From Progne subis subis (taxonomy: Eukaryota; Chordata; Aves; Passeriformes; Hirundinidae): a stretch of 64,000 nt of DNA. The stretch lies in NCBI GenBank assembly GCA_022316685.1, contig JAKJHU010000030.1:16510018-16574017 (forward strand), given 5' to 3'. Below the pieces are notes generated by a model that saw only the letters and a program-made list of their open reading frames with translations, did no database searches and had not been told where the DNA came from. This document shows, piece by piece, positions 21,759 through 32,015 of this stretch (position 1 is the first letter of the stretch; each line of letters starts with the position of its first letter). Both the position numbers and the translations under genes were made by a program.

Positions 21759-24585
21759 GTAGAGGGGATCTGGATGTGTGTCTCCAGAGAAGGCAGATGG
21801 AGTTTGGCCAGACTGCCTTTTGGTTAAACGTGTGTGTTCTCGCAGTGTTTTCTTCCTGGTGGTGCTCGGTGACTGCACTGTTCATCCTTCTGCAAAGGCT
21901 TGACAGTGCTGCTGAAAAGCTTTGACACTGCAAAGCATTGTTTACTTATGAAAGTGTTATTATATTTTGAACATCTATTATTCATCTCTTGTGCTAAAAG
22001 TGACATTATGTCATAAAATTGCTCTTAGATTTCAGAGCTTTGAGGAAAAGCTGTTTTTTTGTCCCAGACTCTCTGTGACAGTACTGGAAAGTGCCTTACC
22101 CTTTGTATCTCTGCAGACCCCTTTTATGAATTGTGAGTGACAGTAGGAAAGTATAAAAGAGTGCAGAGGAGCTGGTTTTGATGTTTATAAAGGGCTTTGA
22201 TAAAAGATGCAGCACACAGGCTTGATATTATTTCCTATTTTAAACTTCTTAAGAGCATAAAATGCTCAGATCCAATATTTATGTAAAAAGGAAAAGAGGG
22301 GGGCTGTATTTCTTCTTTATTTTCCCCTTTATTTTTCTTTTTTAGGGCCAGTTGAATTGAAATAGAAAAGTGTCTCTCTTCTATGCCCTAGTAAAATTTT
22401 CTTCTGTGAAGCATCAGTAAAGCCAACTCCATGGTTTTGAATGTGTGGATGATGCTGGAGGAGACCAACTTTAGTTTTGAAGCCTCCTTGTTTGCAGGTT
22501 TGTGCTTTCAACCTCCCAGCCACAGCTGGTTCCAGTGGACCCAGCAGCCATGGTGATGTGCATGGTGATGCCTGTGCTTCCAATAACAGGGAATGAGAGT
22601 CAGAGAAATAAAACATGGAAAAGCCGAGGCAGTTCCTCCCCTTTCTCTTAAAGTTAGATCACACTAGAGGCACCTCTCTAATAGGTAGATTTGCTCTCTC
22701 CACAGGGATGCAAGGCTGTGTGCTGGCTGGGTAATTGCAGTTTTACTGGTGGAAGTGCTTGTCATTATTTCCTGCTTTCTTGCTGCAGTCTCCTCTTTAG
22801 TCTTGTCTGCCAGCATAGCTGGCTTGTGGTGGGCCTCTGTATTCCTGCATATTCCCATGCATGTAACACGTGAGGAGGCTTCATGGCACTTTTCCTGTGT
22901 GTGTGTGCAAAGGCACACCTGGATAGGAAATACATGTGAGGGTGGGTGTGGGCTGTGAGTGCCCGTGTGGCATTGGCACAAACATTTCCACGACTGGAAT
23001 TCATGCATGGGCCTTTTCACTGGATATCAAGACCCCTAATGAGTGTGCAAACCTTTCCTTGAGATCCACCTGACAGCAAAAGTCATCCTCTAGCTTGAAA
23101 CACCACATTTTCTATTTTATTTGGGCTAAATGCCTTGAAACACCGTGTGCAAGGGAGGATGAGTCCTGCTATCCCTTGGAGAACCCCAGGATGGAGCAAC
23201 ATTGCTGAGTCCCATCTTGCTGCAGTGGAAGAATTCATCTTGATGGGATAGGCACAGCAACGCTGTCAGTGGGGGTTTTGAGTTCTTCAGCAACATCCAG
23301 TCATCCAAGGGGCTGTTCAAAGCAGGTGCTGGTTTGAGGTAGCTGGACTTTAGTGAAGACATCCCAACCTCTCACTCATCTGAGGGGAGTAAGCACTTTC
23401 TGCTTCGTTCTTCATGCAGGAGCTTGTATGTGAAACCATGAAAAAAAAGGGAATTACGAGCCTTGGGTTGTCATTGGAAGTGTGTTTGCTTGGGTGCTGT
23501 CTCCCAGCCTCTGCTGTCCCTCTAGAAGATTGCCAAGCTGGGCACTGAGGTCTGCGGGGTGAGATGTTCATTTGGGATGTGTTGGGGTAGAACTGTGCCT
23601 GCTTGGTAGCCTTGCATCTTGTGTGCTCCTTTGTGGTGATCAGTCCCCAGTTACATTCCAAAAGGACAACTCTGGTCACACACGATTGATTAAAGGGGGT
23701 GAAGCACAGTCATATTTTGCCTCACCCATGAGACTGTGTATACCATACATAACCAGCTGACTTGTTGGACTTGGCTAGCTTGTAGCAGTAGTGTGTCAGC
23801 TCATACAGGTGTCTTTTCAACTTCTGACAGGTTGTTCAGTTAGGCAAAAAGTTTGGGTATCCTTAGTTCTTTTGTAAGGTATGGGAGGACTTTTTTGTTC
23901 CTCTGGAGTGGACACTATCGTAAACAGGAAAAACTGTTGCTGAGTCCAGAGGAGAACTCAGGGTAGAAGGCGTAGAACTTGTTAAGGGTTAGGGTAGAAC
24001 TTGTTAAGCTGAAGTGACAGACATTGTCTGTGCCCCATCTGTGCCACCGGTGTTGGGGTGTTCTCGCTGTGCCTTGGTGAACCTGCCTGTTCAGCAGGTT
24101 GGGTGCTTTGATTGCATTTCCAGCGGTAATCCATATGCCTAGCTCTGGAGTTCAGTGGGGAGCCCCAAAACCTGGGGCACTGTGTCACTGAGCAGAGCTG
24201 TGCCAAAGTGATGAAACATGGACCTTGGTTGGCAAGAGCTGCGGTTCCTCTTCTTTTGAAAGAATCTGGGAAAGGCTCCCTGAAAGAACCAGTGAAGAAA
24301 GCATCCAGATGACAGATCTGGTAAGTCTCAGTGTCCCCTCTGAGTGTTTTCAGGCTCTTCTGTAATCAGCTGTCATTTCAGGATCTGGGCATATTGGACC
24401 TCAGGGCATGTGGATTGAAAGTTAAACAAACAGTGATTCTTCTATAAATATTTAGCTCACACTGTTTAGGAGCTGCTGGGAGTTGGAGACGAAAAATGGT
24501 TTGAAGTTCATGACTGTCTGGAAAAGCTATTGGAGGAAGGTACTTGGTCACTAGTTTGCCTGCCATGTAGGTTTTGAATAGCTAA

Positions 24586-24590
<5 letters not shown>
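21759..24590. other. Unique sequence with one exon candidate
   Basis: Contains the exon candidate at 24263-24320 and a 15-bp direct repeat (23972-23986 and 23994-24008). Nothing else recognisable. Confidence 0.5.
24263..24320 (+). other. Candidate coding exon, unassigned (low confidence)
   Basis: A 58-bp block after a pyrimidine tract ('ttcctcttcttttgaaag') and before an excellent donor (CTG then gtaagt at 24321). After one base the open frame reads IWERLPERTSEESIQMTDL and ends on a codon boundary (entry phase 2, exit phase 0). The composition is that of an ordinary charged, helix-compatible segment. I recognise no family. The AG acceptor has purines immediately before it, which weakens it. 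It cannot join directly to the candidate at 20043 because the phases differ. Confidence 0.15.

Positions 24591-24617
<27 letters not shown>
24591..24617. repeat. Poly(T) run, 27 bp
   Basis: Uninterrupted T run followed by a CCTCCTGGGG segment. Simple repeat. Confidence 0.95.
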
Positions 24618-25239
24618 CCTCCTGGGGAAGAGGATGTGTTTAAGTGTTCTTTGGAGAATAAGGTTGCATTTTTCCAGTGCTTACATGGCTACACTGGGGA
24701 CTCAAAGAGGTTTCTTTAAGAGAAGACCTGGTATGGAGTAAATGGATGATGCACCCTGGCCATACACATCTTTGCAAATTTGGACTGCTCATCTGAAGTT
24801 CATACAGATGCATAGGAGGGCGAGATGTGTGTCCCAGTGTGTGCTTTTATCTGGCTACCTTGATACCAGGACAGAGGTTTGTGTGTGAACCAGCTGCTGC
24901 TGAAGGAGGTGGGGTCCCTAATGGGGTTTGTGTAGACAGCACAGATCTTGGGCTACCACATTGTTCCTGCTCTTGCAGAAACCTTGATAGTGAGGTAGAC
25001 CTATCTCTGCCAGCCTTTTTTTTGCCTCTTAAGTATGGAGATAATAGACCTTTTTTCACTTTGCAGGGCTCTGTAAAGAACAGGAAAGAATGAAATGTGC
25101 TGATAACGAAGTCTGAGACAGCCTTTGAATAAGCAGGGAACTTCACCATGCTCAAGAGTCTGGGATTATTGATTAAAATGAAAATAATTGATTATTTTCT
25201 CTCTCCCCCGTGTTGCTCTTCTAACACAAAGTACTTGCA
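24618..25239. other. Unique non-coding sequence
   Basis: No gene, repeat or RNA recognised. Confidence 0.55.
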
Positions 25240-25274
25240 GTTGAACTAGATGATGGTTGTAGGTCCCTTCCAAG
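25240..25274 (+). mobile_element. CR1 LINE 3' terminal fragment, plus strand
   Basis: Only the last segment is recognisable: 'ttgaactagatgatggttgt' and 'aggtcccttccaa'. This is the CR1 3' core just before its octamer tail. The tail itself is replaced by a pentamer array. Confidence 0.75.
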
Positions 25275-25365
25275 CATCCCATCCCATCCCATCCCATCCC
25301 ATCCCATCCCATCCCATCCCATCCCATCCCATCCCATCCCATCCATCCCATCCCATCCCATCCCA
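25275..25365. repeat. (ATCCC)n microsatellite, 91 bp
   Basis: About eighteen ATCCC units with a single 4-bp unit (ATCC) at about 25341-25344 that shifts the phase. It directly abuts the CR1 3' core, so it probably grew from the CR1 tail. The minus strand is (GGGAT)n, a regular series of G3 runs with 2-nt spacers, which is compatible with G-quadruplex formation. Open frames across it encode a repetitive GMGWD peptide and are artefacts. Confidence 0.97.
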
Positions 25366-26754
25366 CTAATATAACAGTAAACATGAAATGCTTGCCATGC
25401 CCTGTGAAACATTTTACAACTGTTTGCACCACCTCTGCCCCTGATTAGAGCATCCTGGGTCTTTCTGTACCAGGATGATTGGTGTGCCCTGTCCTTGTGG
25501 TCAGCTGCTTTGCCTGGAAGATTAATGGCAGAGGAGAAAATGTGAAGGAAGGGCAGGCAAGAAAAACATAGATTTCTCATTTGTCAGGTTGTTGAAACTA
25601 CTTTTGAGGTTTGAGAGAAAATGTCAGTATTTGAGTTGGAGGTGGTGACAAGCTTGATGGTTTTTCTCTTTCAATAGTTTCTTTTAGTGCCCTTTCTAAT
25701 TTAAAAGAAGGTGTTTAAATTACTAATGTTATTGCACTGAAGCAGAGGGATTCCAAAGCCTTTGGCAAATCGCTGCTAAAGCATCTATCTTAAAAAAGAG
25801 CTTCATGCTTTTTTCTGACTCCATCTTTGACAGAAGCTCTCCTTTTGTGAGAAGCACTGAATCTACAGAGGTGGACAAAGAACTTGATGTATGTAGAAGT
25901 TAATTTTCTCCAGTGGGGCTTGGCCAGAAAACATAAAGATGATAATGATTTTTATTTTTTGGCATAGTGTTTGCAGATCTCTGTGCTTCTGCCTGTGGCT
26001 GAAGCAACACTATGCCACGGGTGAGTGCCAGCACACTGTCTGTGATGCCTAGGTGCTGCCTGTGAGAGATGGGTACCCTTATCTGGTCTTTCTAGATGAA
26101 ACATCCTGGAGATGACAGGCAGCTGAGGCTTCAGGCACTCTCACAGGCCTCCCATTAGATCCAGCACACATTTTCCTCCCTATTCCCTTTAGGTATTTGT
26201 CCTCATGTTGTACCAGATCTCCTTCTTGCTACTTGAACTGAAGAATAAAGTAGTATAACTCTGGCTTGGGGCAACTGTCCAAGGGATATATTGGGATACA
26301 CTTGGCCTTTGAAAACAAGGACTTCAGTCTCCAACCCTGTCAGTCCTTCTGGCTCCTGGAAGTTTTTCTTCCAAATGGTTATTTCAAACCTCAGAGAAGA
26401 AGTTTGTGTTTTTTCAGAGCTATGATTAATACCATTTTTACGCTTCGTTGCAAAATGCCACACAGTGAATGAGACCAGCAGGATGGTGGTTTATGGGTGG
26501 GAGGGGGGAAAAAAAAAAAATCAAACAAACACTTTCAAATGCTGTTTTGGAAGAGTGATGTGTGTGTGCACGTTTTATAATCTGCTGTGAACTGTGGGGT
26601 TACGTTCCTATTAAAAAGAAAAGGGGAAAAAAAGGCTTAAACCTCATCTATGTAAAGAATGTCAGAAATAGTTGAGAAACTGAGTAATTACAGTCTTTTT
26701 TGTGGGTCAGTGAAAGCAAAGGATTGCAATGCAGTTGGCTTTGCAATTAAAAAG
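25366..26754. other. Unique non-coding sequence
   Basis: A 12-A run lies at 26509-26520 after a G run. No gene or transposon recognised. Confidence 0.55.
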
Positions 26755-26908
26755 TCACAGAATGGTTGAAGCTGGAAAGGGACCTGTGCAGGTGGTAAGT
26801 AGCTACAGCCAGTTGCCCAGGATCATGTCCAGATGGCTTTTGCAGATCTCCACAGATGGGGAGTCCACAATCTTCCTGAACAAACTTGGTCACCCTCACA
26901 GTAAAATG
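26755..26908 (-). mobile_element. CR1 LINE 3' end, minus strand
   Basis: The plus strand shows an antisense CR1 end: 'tcacagaatggttgaagc', 'tggaaagggacctgtgcagg', then 'ccagatggcttttgcagatc' and 'gatggggagtccacaatc', ending near the 'caccctcacagtaaaatg' landmark. About 150 bp, 5'-truncated, diverged. Confidence 0.87.
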
Positions 26909-27636
26909 AGGCATAGTGCATGGTATTTCAGCACATTGGCCATAGGTTCTGCTCGTTATTGTTGCAGTCTGGAAAGTTTGTGGAGGTGTGTGGTGTGGGG
27001 ACAGAATGTGTTGAGCTTGTGGGGAACATGGGCTCCAGCTGAACCCTGTGTCTCAGGCTTGGCAGTGCTTGGCTGGGGCATGGGAGAGTTGGGCTTGGCG
27101 TAAGATGCCAGAAATGGTCCCTTCAGTGATGTGCAGGGAGTCTCTGATTTGGTTTTGAGCCTGTGGTTATGGCTGACCCTCCAGCCAGCTCTGCTGTCTT
27201 TTGTTTCCCTTACCGTGACACTGTGTGCCTGTTCCCTGGCAAGTCACTTTGCCACAGGAATCTGGGGCTCATTTATCAGCATAAAAATAAGGCTAATTAC
27301 ACCTTTGAAATGTTCAGCATCAATGGTGCTGCAGCATCAGGTGCTTCCCCAGAAAACTCTCTATTGGTGGCAAATCCTTGGGAAGAGAGGCCCAGCGGTT
27401 TCTTATGGCTATGTGCCTAATGCACCCCCATCTTGAGGACAAAGAGGATGCTAGTGCATGTGGGAGGTCACCTAACCCCCTACAGAGACATTGGGGTCAG
27501 CACAGATTTGCTTCCTGCTGGCTTTATGTGCATCCCTCACACATGGAAAACAAGCAAAGTCTAAGACTACACACTCAACCCCGACTTAGTCTCTAGTGTT
27601 CCTGTCTTCCATTCATGGACAACAGTAGCCCTTGTC
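26909..27636. other. Unique sequence around the MIR-like relic
   Basis: Apart from the SINE relic, no gene or repeat is recognised. Confidence 0.5.
27216..27305 (+). mobile_element. MIR-like SINE relic, plus strand
   Basis: The order of landmarks matches the conserved core and 3' half of MIR: 'ctgtgtgcctgttccctggc', 'aagtcacttt', 'ctggggctcatttatcagc', 'ataaaaataaggctaattac'. The copy is heavily diverged, as expected for a SINE that spread before birds and mammals split. The call rests on recalled consensus features, so a related core-SINE is possible. Confidence 0.5.
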
Positions 27637-27661
27637 TTTTTTTTTTTTTTTTTTTTTTTTT
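27637..27661. repeat. Poly(T) run, 25 bp
   Basis: Uninterrupted T run followed by a short C/T stretch. Simple repeat. Confidence 0.95.
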
Positions 27662-28752
27662 CCCCTCTCTAAACCACGTTCTTTTCCTCCTGGTTTTGTT
27701 GCTGATAACTGATGGGAATAGCAGCAGTGGGATGATGACTCCCAGTGAACACTCCGCTGTCCACAGACTTGTCCCATATAGCCCTTCTGGCAGTGATGGG
27801 TATTTTCTCATTAAAAATAGCCCACAGACAATGCCACTTCCTGGGGACTGTGATTTATCATTTAATAACAAGTGGTTACCCATTTCCTTCGGTAAACTTT
27901 CTGGAAGTGTTATTTTTCTTTTTCCCCTTGCCTCCTTTTTTATAATTTCCTTCATAACCCGTCAGAGCCAGAGTGTCTGATAAATGAAGTGTTCCCTTTT
28001 CAAGTGGAAATCATATTTATTATTTAAAGTTAATGAAAGTAACTACTCTTAACCCATTGGGCATGAGCTTTTCTTTTTAAGTGCCTGCAGGCCTGAAGTC
28101 TTAGCTCAGCCACAGGACATAGCAACAGAGAGCTGGGTGGGTAAGACTTGAAAAACTATGATGCTGATCCTAAATGGGGAATGGATGATTTGCTTGACCT
28201 GACTTTAAAGAAAATTTCAAGTAACTTTAGAACTCATATTGTCTTCAGTTGCCAGCCCTTAGCTGCGGTACCTCCTGGTGTGCCAAGTTGTCCTGAAGGA
28301 TGGAGAGCCTGCAGAACTGCTAGGCAGTCTCATACCAAGTCTGGTGTTTTAGTCACTTTACCAAAGTCAGTGGAAAGCTGTAGAGTAGTTCTTGAGGAAA
28401 TCCCAACAGCTCAATAAACAAACTTGGGGAATATGCTGAAGATGAAATCATTGTGAGCTGATACTTAAGAAGCTGAAAGAAATAGTTCTCTGTTGGATCA
28501 GGAAGTCATTCTCAGGGTCAGTAGAAGATCAGATGGTAGACTGCAGATGATACAAAAGACAGAATGCAGCCATGGACATTGCAGGTACTTCAGGTCATAA
28601 CATCTTCTCTTACAGTTCTCTTAATGAGCTGCAAGGATAGTTTAAAGATGAGAAAAACAAATTCAATAAAGACAAGAGCAAAGCAGCACTCTTGGAAAAC
28701 ATGCACGTACCCAAAATGAGCAGTAACTCTCAAAATGAGCAGATTAACTACA
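27662..28752. other. Unique non-coding sequence
   Basis: A plus-strand open stretch at 28148-28417 starts with an acidic, mixed-composition peptide (YDADPKWGMDDLLDLTLKK) but decays into ordinary translation. No splice sites of note and no family recognised. The word 'caaaatgagcag' occurs twice near 28715 and 28732. Confidence 0.45.
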
Positions 28753-29015
28753 GAAAGGGACCTGTGAGCTGCAGGGAATCACAAGCTGGTTGTGAATTGC
28801 AGTCAGATGCTGTTACGAGACAGGTAGATCTTGAATAGCCCAGACAAAAATGGCAAAGGTAGTAATTCCATCTCTTCAGTCTTTGTTGCCCTATGAAACG
28901 CTGTTTGAAACACTGCATCCAGTCTCAGCCTCTCTATTTTAAATATGAAAGCAGGCAGCTTGGGAAGATGAAGCTTCTGTTTGGGAAAATTTACTTATGA
29001 GGAATAGCTGGAAAA
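28753..29015 (+). mobile_element. Ancient CR1/L3-like LINE body fragment, plus strand
   Basis: Weak but ordered similarity to the region upstream of the CR1 3' end. An 'aaagggacct' block is followed by 'gcagtcagatgctgtt', 'ggtagtaattcc' near 28860, 'cactgcatccagtctcagcc' near 28911, and 'cttatgaggaatagctgg' near 28993, all in the spacing of an old CR1 or L3 copy. No reading frame survives. Confidence 0.45.
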
Positions 29016-31980
29016 TTTGCATACATTAAACCTAGGGAAAAAAACCCCAACAGCCCACAGGTGTCAGGCTGTGGCTTGATGGTATGCTGTCTTCAGCAGT
29101 AGTTTTGGAGCTAAGTATCGCTGCTCTCCCAGTACTGACTGTGCTGTAGCTCATTGTGTGGTCGGTTGTGTAGTCACAACTTGTGTCCACTCTGTGACCT
29201 GGACGAGGAACTTCTCTTAAGTATAGAAAAAGCTGAAGTGTCTCCAAATTTATTTCAAAGTTTGTGGCCACACAGACAACAGATGGCATGCAGGAGGAAG
29301 GAGGGCAAGGAGAGGAACTGGAGTTTGTGAGCGCCTGGTAGAGTTGAGACTTGAAGGGAGCTCAGCAGATTTGAGACATTTGGGAAGGTGGTGTGAAGAG
29401 TGCAGCACACTATGGTTCTCCATGTCTGAAGACAGGACTAGACAAAAATTGCATACAGGGAATTCCTTCTCTGGGCACGGTCTTGCAGTGCATCATCCCC
29501 GTCATGCCTGGTAGCAGCAGGGTAGGCTGGCATTTCTCAAAGTGTGGGTTCCAGCTCCTGGTGGTGGTGAAGGATGGGTGATGCTGGAGCTGACCCAAAA
29601 AGCATTAGAAACCTCTTTGTTAGCAGAACAGCAGCCCTTCCTGGGTCATGGGGCAAGTGGTGCTCACCGCTGGGAACTGCAGCCGAGTCCTGCTTGCTCT
29701 TGGCAGGGCTGTGCTGGTGTTGCCTTGGAGAGTAGCACAAAGACAAGCTAAGAGAGGGATCAGGGCTTGGTGTTTGACTTCCCTCCTGGCCCAGCATTTC
29801 TGCAGTCCTTGCATCTAGATTTTGGCATGGCTTCTGCCCCTGTCAGTCCTGCTGAGGCTGAGTATCCCAACGCCTCCTGATGTTCTGATTCCAAATTTCT
29901 GTCATTACTGCAATTGCACTTCGCTTTTTGGCTCTTGGTAGTAGTTTGGTTGACCACAAATTGGTCACTCTGTGCTGTGATGTAAGCTGATGATTTCCTC
30001 CACTGTGGATGCTAAACCAAATACCCCTGCAACTGCTGCCTGATGGGGTTGTTACCGGGCTGGTGTTTGCAGCTGATGGGAATGTGCTGGAGCTGTGCAA
30101 GCCTTAGTGATTCAAGCTGATACTTAGGTTTATGATGAAATGCTAAATGCCTGGTCTGTTCTGTCCAACCAGCTCTATCCCTAGGGGAAAAAAGGGGGTT
30201 TACTGCAAGAAGAAAGGATATTCTGGTATTGGTTGGTTGATAATGAGAACACAGAGCATCAAAGCTGAAACAGTATGTGCTGGCTTTTGAAATCACTGGA
30301 GGATATAGAAGTGCCTTGAAGAGGGAGATCATAGATAGGCAGACCTACAGGACACACCTGGTTGATTTTTTGTAGGCTACAGAGCTTTCCCCTGTGGCTT
30401 GCAGGGTTCCCTTGCCTTGCTGCATCTCTGCACAGCTCAAAGCACAGCATCTGTGTCCATGATCTTGGAGGATATAGATGTGAGCCTTACTAGGAAGATC
30501 TAGGCTTCAGTTCCAGTCTTGTTAATGCTAGAATTCACCGGAAAGGAAAAAAAAAAATGCTTACTGTGTTTGCTTGTGACATATTGACATGTTGGCGCTG
30601 AATCTGACTTTGGTGATCTCAGTTGCTTAAAAAATAAAAGAAGCATGGAAGCATTGTCTTTAAAAAGGTACAGAGAAAGTGAAGAAGAGAACAAGTATTT
30701 TACTAATCATTGCCTTTTCCAGGCTGACAAGGCAACACCACATGAAGCTTACTGGTGGCAGGGCTGGTGTGGCAGGACTGCTGATAGTAGAGCTGCAGAC
30801 CCTTTCAGTAGGGTCAGCAAAGTTGTAGTGGCATCTCAGGGGTGTGTCTTTGGACACACAGAAAACCCATCTTTTGCAAAACACAGTGGGTGGTTTGGGT
30901 TATGCTGAGGGCTCCTGAACTGCATTCCTGAAACTCCAGGGTGCTGTACAGGTGACTCAAAAGCATCAACTCTAAATGAGGAAGTGCAGAGTCTAGCAAC
31001 TGCTGGACTTCAGAGGACAGGGTAAAAGGTAGGGCTGCTAAGACATTGGCAGAAAGGATTTTTAAAGTGTTTTTAAGGAAGACAAACTAATAACTAACTT
31101 CCTCTTTTGAAGTCCTTTTTCAAGGAACAGATCTGTTATGTTAATAACAGTGGTGAATATAATTACGTATAAGGATGAAATCTTGGCTTTGGTGACTTCA
31201 CAGGACTAATAATTCATGCAAAGAGATTTTCTTGGAAGCAAGTCTGGGTGTATAGTCATGGCAGGAGGGGTAGGATGCAGGTCCAAGTGGGACTTGTCTG
31301 ATAGCCACAGGAGATGTTTAATGTTGTTTTTGCCTTGATGCATTTGTTCCAGGGCTGTTGGTACTGCTGGGGATTCTGAACAGGCGGATGCCAAACAGCA
31401 TTTGTGACCAGGTGGGTCATCCATCCTCTGGTCAGTTTTCCTGTAAGAGCATCTCTCAGGCAGGATCAGCCCCTCTCCTGGACGGCACCTACAGAGAGCT
31501 GTGTGGCGTCATCCCAGGATGAGTGCTGGTGTGTGCAGGACTGCCACAGCTTTGCTTTCACCGGCTTGTCTCCCCACACCCTCGCTCAGGGTGCTGAAAG
31601 CAGGGAGCCTCAACAGCCACTGAACGGTGACGCAGCACACATAGCTCTCCACCCCAGCTCTTTTTCCCCATCATTGTCCTCAGTTTTCATTCACCTCCCT
31701 CCAGCTCTGTGGCTAGGGGCTGCAGTGACCACAGCAAAGCCTTGCCCTGGCATCTTCCTCCTCCTCTCTTCTATCCTGCCTTTCCCTTCCTCTCCGGCTG
31801 CCAGGTTGCTGTAAGCAACTTTGGCTCCTGGCCCAAGAACAATCTCTCAACACACACAAACTAGGAAGGCTAAAATAACACTTCAAAATTGTTAAATAAA
31901 TAGCAATGGAGCTCTGCTTAAATGGGAAACACAGCTTAATTTATTAAAGGCTTTTTGTCCTCCCTTGGACAGGGATTCAG

Positions 31981-31983
<3 letters not shown>
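29016..31983. other. Unique non-coding sequence, no gene supported
   Basis: Several overlapping open frames on both strands, none recognisable. A pyrimidine-rich stretch occurs at 31745-31795. Confidence 0.55.

Positions 31984-32013
<30 letters not shown>
31984..32013. repeat. (TG)15 microsatellite
   Basis: Thirty bases of perfect TG dinucleotide. Likely length-polymorphic. Can adopt Z-DNA. Confidence 0.97.

Positions 32014-32015
<2 letters not shown>

Noticed and set aside
23980..23996. Telomere-like 'gggttagggtag'
   Set aside because: Less than two TTAGGG units; chance.
25275..25365. CRISPR-like or satellite array
   Set aside because: Units are 5 bp without spacers, next to a CR1 end in vertebrate DNA. 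It is a microsatellite.
25166..25580. Open frames encoding a GMGWD repeat
   Set aside because: Direct translation of the (ATCCC)n microsatellite, not a protein.
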